A DNA stretch of 64,000 nucleotides from Mesorhizobium sp. CU3 (GTDB lineage Bacteria > Pseudomonadota > Alphaproteobacteria > Rhizobiales > Rhizobiaceae): the NCBI RefSeq assembly GCF_006442965.1, contig NZ_VFWX01000016.1:62001-126000 (forward strand), written 5' to 3'. The notes beneath the pieces are model-generated. The model was given only the letters and a program-made list of their open reading frames with translations, did not search any database and had not been told where the DNA came from. How positions within the stretch are numbered: the first letter of the stretch is position 1; each line of letters opens with the position of its first letter. The position numbers were made by a program, and so were the translations under genes. Shown piece after piece: positions 51,090 to 58,828 of this stretch.

Positions 51090-53018
51090 GTGGCAAGGAT
51101 CAGGAAAGGCGCGGCCAAACCCGTGCCGCGGTTTTTGGAAGACGATCCGTCCACCGGCTATCTGCCGGGGCGTCTCTGGCCGACCGTGCGTTATGGCTTG
51201 GCGACACTTCTTGTTTCGGCGCTGCTTGTCTTTGCCATCGAATGGATCGTGCGCGGCGACTTCCTCGGCACGGTCGATTTCTTCCTGCAACCCTTCAAGC
51301 CGGGCTGGACCACGATCATCGTCTTCGCGCTGATCATGGTCGGTCTCGACGCCATTCTAGGCCGCAGCCATCAAAGCCTGATGATCGTAGCGCCGCTGAC
51401 GCTGGCGCTGGCCTTTGTCGGCCACCAGAAATCGCATTATCTCGGCGACCCGCTCTACCCGACGGACTTCCTCTTCGCCCGCCAGATCATGGCGTTGATG
51501 CCGCTTCTGGTGCGCGAGCGCCCGTGGACTGCGATCATGCTGGCCGCGGGCATCATCGGCGGACTCACTTTGCTCGTCTATGGCTGGCGGCTGTGGCGCC
51601 GGCGCGTGCCGATCCTCAGCCGCAAGGGTCGGCTGGCACGGCTGGCGCTGACGGTGCCGCTGCTCGCCTTCTTCGTCTCGATCATGGACTACGCCACCTT
51701 CTCGTGGACGCGCGACCGGCTGCAGATCATCCCGATCATGTGGGACCAGAAGGAAAACTACGCCTCCAACGGCTTTGCGCTCGCCTTCGCCATGAACGTG
51801 CCGATGGCGCATGTCTCGGCGCCGCCCGGCTATTCCGACAAGACCATGGCCGCGATCCAGCGGCCGGATGTCGTCGCCTCGGTGCCCGAGGAAAAGCCCG
51901 ACATCATCGTGGTGATGAGCGAATCCTTCTGGGACCCGACGCAGTTGCCTGGCGTCACCATCAAGCCCGACCCGATCCCGACGGTGCGGGCGCTGCGCTC
52001 CGGCTCGATGTTCTCGCCCGAATTCGGCGGCATGACCGCCAATATCGAGTTCGAGGCGCTGACCGGCTTTTCGAATGCCTTCCTGCCGGCGGGTTCGATC
52101 CCCTACCAGCAATATGTGCGCACCCCTACCCCGTCACTGGCGACCTTCCTGAAGAGCGAAGGCTATAATGCGCGCGCCATCCATCCCGGTACCAACTGGT
52201 TCTGGAACCGCGGCGCGGTCTATGCCGATTTCGGCTTCAAGGACTTCAAGTCGGAAGAGACGCTGCCGCCGATGGAAAAGCGCGGCCCGCTGGCCTCCGA
52301 CGCGGCGATGACCGACGAAATCATCCGCGAGGCCGATGCCAGCGATGACCCGGTGTTCTTCTTTGCGGTCAGCCTGCAGAACCACGGGCCTTACGAGCCT
52401 TACCGCTACTCTAACCCGACGCACACGGTGGATGCGCCGATCAGCTCCTGGGCGCGGGAATCGCTACTTTCCTACGCCGAAGGCTCGGCCGACGCCGATC
52501 ATGGCCTCCAGCGCCTGATCGACTGGGCGAAGGCGCGCAAGCGCCCGACCATCCTCGCCTTCTTCGGCGACCATCTGCCGCCGCTGGGGCCCGTCTATGT
52601 CGAGACGGGCTATCTCAAGGACAATGTCGCGCCGCGCAAGGAGCCCAGCGCGGGCGCTGCGCTCGAGCATCACGACACGCCGCTGGTCATCTGGTCGAAC
52701 CGCACCGGGCCCGTCCAGAACCTGGGGTCGGTAAGCCCGGCCTTCCTGCCCTACCACATCCTCACCGAGGCGGGCATCACCCACCCTTATTACACCGGCT
52801 TCCTCGGCGCTCTGCGGCAACACTACCGCGTCGTCGACCGCAACCTGCTTTTGTCACCGTCTGGCGAAGCGACGCCGGACTGGGCGAGGCAGAAGCAGAT
52901 CGACCCGAAGATCAACGACTTCCGGCTTATCCAGTACGACATGATGTTCGGCAAGCGCAATTCGGCGCCGGATTTCTTCCCGGAGACTGTCGACAAGGTC
53001 GTCGCGCATACGAGCTGA
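51090..53018 (+). CDS. LtaS/OpgB-type phosphoglycerol transferase (sulfatase fold)
   Basis: A 642-residue membrane enzyme: about five N-terminal helices (residues 32-200) then an extracytoplasmic sulfatase-fold domain. Catalytic residues match LtaS/OpgB: Glu278 in VVMSESFWD, nucleophile Thr316 in GGMTANIEFEALTG, His432 in QNHGPYEP, and Asp494-His495 in FFGDHLPP. These enzymes move phosphoglycerol from phosphatidylglycerol to a glycan. In rhizobia the likely acceptor is periplasmic cyclic glucan (CgmB/OpgB-like), but that is inference. Start is GTG with GGGGGAAG upstream; ATG is absent nearby. Confidence 0.85.
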   Translation: MARIRKGAAKPVPRFLEDDPSTGYLPGRLWPTVRYGLATLLVSALLVFAIEWIVRGDFLGTVDFFLQPFKPGWTTIIVFALIMVGLDAILGRSHQSLMIVAPLTLALAFVGHQKSHYLGDPLYPTDFLFARQIMALMPLLVRERPWTAIMLAAGIIGGLTLLVYGWRLWRRRVPILSRKGRLARLALTVPLLAFFVSIMDYATFSWTRDRLQIIPIMWDQKENYASNGFALAFAMNVPMAHVSAPPGYSDKTMAAIQRPDVVASVPEEKPDIIVVMSESFWDPTQLPGVTIKPDPIPTVRALRSGSMFSPEFGGMTANIEFEALTGFSNAFLPAGSIPYQQYVRTPTPSLATFLKSEGYNARAIHPGTNWFWNRGAVYADFGFKDFKSEETLPPMEKRGPLASDAAMTDEIIREADASDDPVFFFAVSLQNHGPYEPYRYSNPTHTVDAPISSWARESLLSYAEGSADADHGLQRLIDWAKARKRPTILAFFGDHLPPLGPVYVETGYLKDNVAPRKEPSAGAALEHHDTPLVIWSNRTGPVQNLGSVSPAFLPYHILTEAGITHPYYTGFLGALRQHYRVVDRNLLLSPSGEATPDWARQKQIDPKINDFRLIQYDMMFGKRNSAPDFFPETVDKVVAHTS

Positions 53019-53179
53019 GGCAGCGCCCTCAGGCCGTCGGCGCCATTTTGTCGTCGCGCGTGCCGAAATGCGGACGCCGTTCGAAGGATACGCGAAGACC
53101 CGATCGCGCGGGAACTGACATGTCCGCTGGGTTTAGCGCCGGCCCGCCCGCGATACCCGCTCCAAGAACAGGCGCAGCG

Positions 53180-54826
53180 TCAGTTCGTAAGCTGCAACCT
53201 GGAGAACTTGTTGGCGATCGACTGGAAGACGTTGGGCAATTTGGCCGGGTCCTCGACGGCGTAGTAGTCGCTCGGGTCTGAGGCGCAGGCGCTGTAGAGC
53301 GAGCGATTGGCGGCGGTGTCGGCCTGCAGCACCATGGTGTAGATCTGCACGCCCTGGCTCTTCAGCTGCGAACAGACATCCTTGGTCCAGCCGTCGACGT
53401 TGCGCGCCGCCGCAGTCTGGTTGTCCGAGCCGAAGCGGCCCCCGGCGAGATAGCCATAGGAGGTGTAGTCCGACTTCTGCGGCGTGTTGGAGGCGCCGTA
53501 GACGACGTTCTCGCCGTCGGTCAGAAGCATCACCACCTTGGTGACCCCCGCCGTCTTGTACGGAGCGGCGTCGGTGTAGGGCGGCTGCGGCGACAGCACC
53601 CGCTGGCCCCAGGCGAGACCTTCCGAGACATTGGTGCCGGAGCCGTTCCATTCGCTCATCTGGGCGGCCGCGGTACGCAGACTGTTGAAATCGTCGGTCA
53701 GCGGCACGATAGGCGTCGGGCAGGATCGGTTCGGCCCGATGGTTATCGTTCCGCCCGTTTCCGTGATCAGCTTATTGGTCGAGGCGACATATTTTCCGAT
53801 TTTCTTCAGATCTGCGCCGAGAAGCGCGTCGACCAGGCCGGTCACAAGGCCGCTGAGATCGATGCCCAATATGTTGTCGCTCAGCTTGCTGGTGTCGATC
53901 GTGTCGTCGAGGTAGGAATTGTTGTAGCCGGTCGACGAATTGCCATAGGAGGAAGATGGCTTCTTGGCGACATCGGGATCGTCCGGCGCGAAATAGGGCA
54001 CGAACAGCGTGTCCGGGTTGGAAGGATCGGGCGGCGTATCGGAGATGTTCAACGTTCCGGGCCGCGCCTCGACGCAGCCTTTCCAGCCGGTGCCCTTCCA
54101 GCCGGTGTGCTTCAGTGCCGGAATGTCTTTCTGAAGCTGTTTGAACAGCGACATGTGATCGGGGCGCTTGCCCTTGACCACCGGAAAATTGATGCCGTTG
54201 GTGGACGATTGGCCGTTCATGTCGATCCAGGACGGGTCGAATTCCGGGCCGTTGACGTTCACGGCAGTGACGAACGGCACCAGCGAGGCCCGTACCTGGC
54301 GCGTCGGCGACTTAGCCGCTTCGAGATAGTCGAGCAGCGACTTGGTCGCCGTCCTGAGCGCGGTGATGCGGGCGCCGGCCATCGAGCCGGTGTTGTCGAG
54401 CACCAGCACCACCTCGAGCTGGTTGTTCGATTCCACGGCCGAGGCGTCGACCTGGATATGTTTCTCGGAGCCAAAGAGGAAAGCGAAATTGAGATTGATG
54501 TCGGCCGAGGCTACGGCCTTGGTCTTGACGTAGTTGACACCCTTGTCGACGGTCAGCGTCGCCCTGGCGTTGACGAGTTCGCCATGGGTGGCGACATTGG
54601 CCTGGAAATAGCGGCCGAAGACCTCGCTGCGCGAGACATCGATATCGCCGAGATGCGAGGAGGCAAGATTCGCGGCGTCGAGCGCGTTCTGCAGATTGCT
54701 TTTTGCCCGCATCAGCGTCGAGACGTCGGAGGCGAAGGCCACGGCGCCCAGGATCGCTGGAACCCCAAGCGCCAGCATCAATGAGAAATTGCCGCGCCTT
54801 GAGCGCCAAAACTGTCTGAGAAGCAT
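53180..54826 (-). CDS. TadG-like pilus-assembly protein with von Willebrand A domain
   Basis: A 548-residue protein. The N-terminal 40 residues carry the TadE/G-type signal helix (RRGNFSLMLALGVPAILGAVAFA). A VWA domain follows with the MIDAS motif DNTGSM (Asp144), a large Ser/Gly/Tyr-rich insertion (about residues 290-360), and the late VVMLLTDGEN. It is probably exported and membrane-anchored, acting in surface adhesion or pilus biogenesis. No other tad genes are in the window. Convergent with the phosphoglycerol transferase. Confidence 0.85.
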   Translation of the reverse strand: MLLRQFWRSRRGNFSLMLALGVPAILGAVAFASDVSTLMRAKSNLQNALDAANLASSHLGDIDVSRSEVFGRYFQANVATHGELVNARATLTVDKGVNYVKTKAVASADINLNFAFLFGSEKHIQVDASAVESNNQLEVVLVLDNTGSMAGARITALRTATKSLLDYLEAAKSPTRQVRASLVPFVTAVNVNGPEFDPSWIDMNGQSSTNGINFPVVKGKRPDHMSLFKQLQKDIPALKHTGWKGTGWKGCVEARPGTLNISDTPPDPSNPDTLFVPYFAPDDPDVAKKPSSSYGNSSTGYNNSYLDDTIDTSKLSDNILGIDLSGLVTGLVDALLGADLKKIGKYVASTNKLITETGGTITIGPNRSCPTPIVPLTDDFNSLRTAAAQMSEWNGSGTNVSEGLAWGQRVLSPQPPYTDAAPYKTAGVTKVVMLLTDGENVVYGASNTPQKSDYTSYGYLAGGRFGSDNQTAAARNVDGWTKDVCSQLKSQGVQIYTMVLQADTAANRSLYSACASDPSDYYAVEDPAKLPNVFQSIANKFSRLQLTN

Positions 54827-55286
54827 CCCCTACCCCCGGAATTGCCGTTATTCCTGCCGCGATGCGGCCTGTAGGGGTTTCATGCGCCCTTCATGATAAA
54901 CGGGCGGTTACAACCCAGCGCAACCTTGTGGGGTTGGTTAAAACGGGCTTACCGGAAAATCGATAAAATCGACGAATGGCAGTCGTTGACGTTTTTCTTG
55001 AGCCCCGACACCTTGCGGCCGCGCTTGGGACACTACCCGCCCTTGCCTTCCTGACGAATTGCTATATAGACGCCCGCAATCTGCCGGTCCTTGCTGGGGG
55101 CTGAACGGAGGGCCGTGGCCTTTGAAAAGCCGCGACACGAAGCCAGAAGGGCTTCCAGCCTCCCGTGTCTCCGCTCTCGACCGTCTCGCGATGCTCCTTT
55201 CTTCCCCGCTTTGCCGGGTCAGACAAGTTGCAGAGGCTTAGCCGCGAGGGCCGGTCCAGAGAAACGAAGAAAGGCACTAAAACATA
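54827..55286. promoter_or_regulatory. Promoter and leader of the rpsF operon
   Basis: 460 bases with no credible gene, between divergent tadG and rpsF. A CTATAT -10-like box lies at 55062-55067, which would give a leader of roughly 210 bases before rpsF. Such a leader could hold an S6:S18 autoregulatory structure; I could not draw a convincing one by eye. Confidence 0.4.
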
Positions 55287-55775
55287 ATGGCTCTTTACGA
55301 ACATGTGTTTCTTGCCCGGCAGGACCTGTCGCAGCAGCAGGTTGACGCGCTTGTCGAACAGTACAAGGGCGTCATCTCCGCGAATGGCGGCTCGGTCGGC
55401 CGGATCGAGAACTGGGGACTGAAGTCCCTCACCTACCGGGTCAAGAAGAACCGGAAGGCTTACTACACGCTGATGGACATCAACTGCCCGCCGGCCGCGC
55501 TCAACGAGATGGAGCGCCAGATGGGCCTGTCGGAAGACGTGCTGCGCTTCCTCACCGTCAAGGTCGAGGCGCATGAGGAAGGCCCGTCGGCCATGATGCA
55601 GAAGCGCGAAGAGCGCTCCGAGCGCGGCGGCTTCGGCGACCGCGAGCGTGGCGACCGCGGTCCGCGTTCGTTCGGCGACCGCGATCGCGGCGACCGTGGC
55701 GATCGCCCGCCGCGCAGCTTCGATGGCGAGCGCGGTCCGCGCCGTCCGCGCGAAGCCGTTGAAGGAGCAGAATAA
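55287..55775 (+). CDS. rpsF: 30S ribosomal protein S6 with an Arg/Gly/Asp-rich tail
   Basis: A 162-residue S6. The first 95 residues are the S6 fold (MALYEHVFLARQDLS, GLKSLTYRVKKNRKAYYTLM, QMGLSEDVLRFLTVK). The last 55 are a low-complexity tail of GDRERGDRGPRSFGDRD-type repeats, longer than in E. coli S6 (135 residues including its Glu tail) and basic/acidic mixed. S6 binds S18 on the 30S platform. Its stop overlaps the rpsR start (TAATG). Confidence 0.96.
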   Translation: MALYEHVFLARQDLSQQQVDALVEQYKGVISANGGSVGRIENWGLKSLTYRVKKNRKAYYTLMDINCPPAALNEMERQMGLSEDVLRFLTVKVEAHEEGPSAMMQKREERSERGGFGDRERGDRGPRSFGDRDRGDRGDRPPRSFDGERGPRRPREAVEGAE

Positions 55776-56023
55776 TGGTCGACATCAACCAGATCCCGAC
55801 CCGGCGTCCGTTCCACCGCCGCCGCAAGACCTGCCCGTTCTCCGGCGCCAACGCGCCCAAGATCGACTACAAGGACGTGCGTCTGCTGCAGCGCTACATT
55901 TCCGAGCGCGGCAAGATCGTGCCCTCGCGCATCACCGCTGTCAGCCAGAAGAAGCAACGCGAGCTCGCCAAGGCGATCAAGCGCGCCCGCTTCCTCGGCC
56001 TACTGCCCTACGTGGTTCGCTAA
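55775..56023 (+). CDS. rpsR: 30S ribosomal protein S18
   Basis: An 82-residue S18, normal length for the family: RRPFHRRRKTCPFSGANAPKIDYKD and the C-terminal RARFLGLLPYVVR. It forms a heterodimer with S6 and starts within the rpsF stop codon. A repeat element and a terminator follow before rplI. Confidence 0.97.
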   Translation: MVDINQIPTRRPFHRRRKTCPFSGANAPKIDYKDVRLLQRYISERGKIVPSRITAVSQKKQRELAKAIKRARFLGLLPYVVR

Positions 56024-56035
56024 GGCCTTTGGTTT

Positions 56036-56084
56036 GACCATGATATTTTCCGAAAACCGGTATCCACTTTTCGGGATCATGGTC
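56036..56084. repeat. Dispersed palindromic element, copy 5 (family D)
   Basis: A single hairpin: GACCATGAT (56036-56044) pairs with ATCATGGTC (56076-56084), and CCGAAAA (56050-56056) with TTTTCGG (56068-56074). The CATGAT...CCGAAAAccgg...TTTTCGGGATCATG pattern is very common between rhizobial genes. It begins 12 bases after the rpsR stop. Confidence 0.8.
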
Positions 56085-56090
56085 TAGCAA

Positions 56091-56116
56091 GCGGGCGGCT
56101 TGCCGCCCGCTCTTTT
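56091..56116 (+). terminator. Rho-independent terminator between rpsR and rplI
   Basis: A perfect 9-bp stem GCGGGCGGC (56091-56099) / GCCGCCCGC (56102-56110) with a 2-base apparent loop (in practice a 4-base loop), followed by TCTTTT. It would separate rpsF-rpsR from rplI or act as an attenuator. Confidence 0.8.
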
Positions 56117-56290
56117 CACCGGCGCGACGGGCGTGTCGGATTGAGCATCAAATCCCGAGTTGGGGCCAAGGCCTCTAACTGCCGCGACAGGCAGGACAGC
56201 GACACCGGCGGCGACGCCCTTTTTGCTTCCTGACCTGTTCCAGAAAATCCGACGCCATCCGCGATGGCGCCAAAACGAAGGAACGAAACC

Positions 56291-56875
56291 ATGGAAGTCA
56301 TTCTCCTGGAGCGCATTTCCCGCCTCGGCCAGATGGGAGACACCGTCAAGGTCAAGGACGGGTTCGCCCGTAACTTCCTGCTCCCGCAGGGCAAGGCGCT
56401 GCGCGCCAACGACGCCAACAAGAAGAAGTTCGAGGGCCAGCGCGCCCAGCTCGAAGCCCGTAACCTGGAGCGCAAGTCGGAAGCGAGCCAAGTCGCCGAG
56501 AAGCTCGACGGCAAGAACTTCATCGTCGTGCGCTCGGCCGGCGAAACCGGCCAGCTCTACGGTTCGGTGTCGACCCGCGACATCGCCGACCTGCTCACCG
56601 CCGAGGGCTTCAGCGTCAACCGCAACCAGATCGAGCTCAACCACCCGATCAAGACCATCGGCCTGACCAATGTGGCGATCGCGCTGCACCCGGAAGTCGA
56701 GGTTACCGTGACGCTCAACATCGCCCGCTCGGCCGACGAAGCCGAGCGCCAGGCCAAGGGCGAGACGCTGACCACCGCCGAAGCCATCTATGGCGACGAC
56801 ATCAACGACAACGCGCGTCCGGAGAACTTCTTCGACCCGAACGCCGAGTTCGAAGGCGGCGAAGAGAACGCCTGA
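56291..56875 (+). CDS. rplI: 50S ribosomal protein L9
   Basis: A 194-residue L9: MEVILLERISRLGQMGDTVKV at the N-terminal domain, a long connecting helix (KKKFEGQRAQLEARNLERK), and the C-terminal RNA-binding domain (GSVSTRDIADLL, IKTIGLTNVAIALHPEVEV). A 45-residue acidic tail extends beyond the usual end, as in other alphaproteobacteria. ATG at 56291 with GAAGGA upstream. Two terminators follow. Confidence 0.96.
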   Translation: MEVILLERISRLGQMGDTVKVKDGFARNFLLPQGKALRANDANKKKFEGQRAQLEARNLERKSEASQVAEKLDGKNFIVVRSAGETGQLYGSVSTRDIADLLTAEGFSVNRNQIELNHPIKTIGLTNVAIALHPEVEVTVTLNIARSADEAERQAKGETLTTAEAIYGDDINDNARPENFFDPNAEFEGGEENA

Positions 56876-56896
56876 TCTCGCAAACTTGATCGGGCC

Positions 56897-56921
56897 AAGC
56901 CGGGGCACTGCCCCGGCTTTT
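56897..56921 (+). terminator. Rho-independent terminator after rplI
   Basis: A perfect 10-bp stem: AAGCCGGGGC-act-GCCCCGGCTT, then TT. It starts 21 bases after the rplI stop. Confidence 0.9.
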
Positions 56922-56947
56922 CAGGCCTCCAGATATTCTGGACTAAC

Positions 56948-56974
56948 GCCCGGGTCATCGACCTGGGCTTTTTT
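56948..56974 (+). terminator. Second terminator downstream of rplI
   Basis: GCCCGGGT (56948-56955) pairs with ACCTGGGC (56961-56968; one G-T pair), loop CATCG, followed by TTTTTT. With the hairpin at 56897 it makes a tandem terminator isolating the ribosomal genes from the next gene. Confidence 0.85.
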
Positions 56975-57138
56975 GTGCCAATCGGAACTTTCCGACACCC
57001 TATATCTTGATGCAAGATTGCAGCGTGGCGCGTCGATTGGACGCGGGCGACGCGCTGTGGCAACTTCGATTTGGCATTCCAGTCCGGTTACCGGGCCAGT
57101 CCAATTACCCGGTGCCCCGACTGAGGGGACATTTGGTC

Positions 57139-58434
57139 ATGAATATCCTGCTGAAACACGTTCTCGAGCGCTTGGTGCATGTCGGCAACCTCAAGGTGAC
57201 CGGGCCGAAGGGCTCGACGCACAAGTTCGGCGACGGCAGCGGCGAGCCGGTGCACATCAGCATCAAGACCAGGCATGCCGAACGCGCCATCACCTTCGAC
57301 CCGATGCTGGCGGTGCCTGAAGCCTATATGGACGGCGAGCTCGACGTGATCGAAGGCGGCGTTCTCGGGCTGATGCGCATCGCCTTCCAGAACATGGGCT
57401 CGAGCGGCATCGACGTGACCTGGTCGAAAGCGATCGAGGGCCTGCGCCACGCCTTCCGCCGGCTCCAGCAGATCAACACCGCCGCGCGCTCGCGCCGAAA
57501 CGTCGAGCGCCACTACGACCTGTCGGGCGATCTCTACAAACTCTTCCTCGACGAGGACATGCAGTATTCCTGCGCCTATTTCGAACAGCCCGACATGACG
57601 CTGGACGAGGCGCAGTTGGCCAAAAAGCGCCACATCGCCGCCAAACTGAGGTTGAAGGCCGGCCAGACAGTGCTCGACATCGGCTCCGGCTGGGGCGGGC
57701 TCGGCCTCTATCTTGCCCAGGCTTTCGACGTCGACGTGCAGGGCGTGACCTTGTCGACCGAGCAGCATGGGGTGGCCACCGACCGCGCGCATGCGCAAGG
57801 GCTGCAGGACCGCGTGCATTTCGAGCTCAAGGATTACCGCGCGCTCAACGAACGCTTCGACCGCGTCGTCTCGGTCGGCATGTTCGAGCATGTCGGTCTC
57901 AATCACTACCGCACCTTCTTCGAGAAGACAGCGACGCTTCTGAAGCCCGACGGGGTGATGCTGCTTCACACCATCGGCCGCTCCGGCGTGCCATGGGCGA
58001 CCAGCGCCTTCATCCGCAAATACATCTTCCCGGGCGGCTACATCCCGGCGCTTTCCGAGGTGATGCCGGCGATCGAGAAATCCGGCCTCGTCATCACCGA
58101 CATCGAGGTGTTGCGGCTCCACTACGCCGATACGCTCAAGCATTGGGCCCTGCGCTTTGCAGCTAACCGCGACAAGGCCAAGGCGATCTATGACGAGCGC
58201 TTCTGCCGCATGTGGGAGTTCTATCTCGCCGCTTCGGAAGCCGCTTTCCGCTGGCAGGACCTGGTGATCTTCCAGTTCCAGCTCGCGAAGAGGAACGACA
58301 CGCTGCCGGTGACGCGCGACTACATGGCCAAATGCGAGAAGGCGCTGGAGCTGCGCGATCGCGGCCACGAAGAGCCAGCCGCGCCAGTTGCCCAGCCGGC
58401 CAAGCCGACGCGCAGGCGCAAGAAGGTGGAATGA
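57139..58434 (+). CDS. Cyclopropane-fatty-acyl-phospholipid synthase-family methyltransferase
   Basis: A 431-residue CFA synthase-type enzyme. An N-terminal lipid-binding part is followed by the SAM domain with VLDIGSGWGGLGLYLAQ (motif I), the VTLSTEQ segment and MFEHVGLNHYRTFF, and the C-terminal HYADTLKHWALRF, all CFA hallmarks. It methylates unsaturated chains of membrane phospholipids, usually in stationary or acid stress. ATG at 57139 is the family start; the frame runs 44 codons further upstream. Several paralogues usually exist, so I give no gene symbol. Confidence 0.9.
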   Translation: MNILLKHVLERLVHVGNLKVTGPKGSTHKFGDGSGEPVHISIKTRHAERAITFDPMLAVPEAYMDGELDVIEGGVLGLMRIAFQNMGSSGIDVTWSKAIEGLRHAFRRLQQINTAARSRRNVERHYDLSGDLYKLFLDEDMQYSCAYFEQPDMTLDEAQLAKKRHIAAKLRLKAGQTVLDIGSGWGGLGLYLAQAFDVDVQGVTLSTEQHGVATDRAHAQGLQDRVHFELKDYRALNERFDRVVSVGMFEHVGLNHYRTFFEKTATLLKPDGVMLLHTIGRSGVPWATSAFIRKYIFPGGYIPALSEVMPAIEKSGLVITDIEVLRLHYADTLKHWALRFAANRDKAKAIYDERFCRMWEFYLAASEAAFRWQDLVIFQFQLAKRNDTLPVTRDYMAKCEKALELRDRGHEEPAAPVAQPAKPTRRRKKVE

Positions 58435-58474
58435 CGGCGCATTGCCGCTTGCCATCAGGGCCTGACGCCACGAA

Positions 58475-58498
58475 AAAGGTCTCGTTCGCGAGGCCTTT
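58475..58498 (+). promoter_or_regulatory. TTCG-capped hairpin abutting the ynfA start
   Basis: AAAGG (58475-58479) pairs with CCTTT (58494-58498), CTCG (58481-58484) with CGAG (58489-58492), T80 faces G93, and the loop is TTCG. It ends 3 bases before the ynfA ATG and contains the only ribosome-binding-like sequence, GAGG (58490-58493). It may terminate the preceding gene or hide the ynfA start site. Confidence 0.6.
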
Positions 58499-58501
58499 CT
58501 C

Positions 58502-58825
58502 ATGACCTACCTCATCTACATCGCAGCCGCGCTTGCCGAAATCGCCGGCTGCTTCTCGTTCTGGTCGTGGTGGCGGATGACGAAATCGCCACTCTGGTTG
58601 ATCCCAGGCCTCGTCTCGCTGGCGCTGTTCGCTTTCCTGCTGTCGCTGGTCGACACGGACGCCGCCGGTCGTGCCTATGCCGCCTATGGCGGCATCTACA
58701 TCGCTGCCTCGCTCGGCTGGCTTTGGTTGGTCGAAGGCGTGCGGCCCGACCGGTGGGATCTGGTGGGCGCGGCGCTCTGCATCGCCGGCGCCTCGGTCAT
58801 CCTTCTGGCGCCTCGGGGAGCTTAA
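58502..58825 (+). CDS. YnfA/UPF0060-family membrane protein
   Basis: A 107-residue protein with four hydrophobic helices, the UPF0060 layout: AALAEIAGCFSFWSWWR, LIPGLVSLALFAFLLSL, AYAAYGGIYIAASLGWLWLVEG and LVGAALCIAGASVILL. YnfA-like proteins resemble small multidrug transporters, and some have been reported to export drugs. The gene is squeezed between cfa-type and rsm22 genes; its stop is 3 bases from rsm22. Confidence 0.93.
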   Translation: MTYLIYIAAALAEIAGCFSFWSWWRMTKSPLWLIPGLVSLALFAFLLSLVDTDAAGRAYAAYGGIYIAASLGWLWLVEGVRPDRWDLVGAALCIAGASVILLAPRGA

Positions 58826-58828
58826 GCG

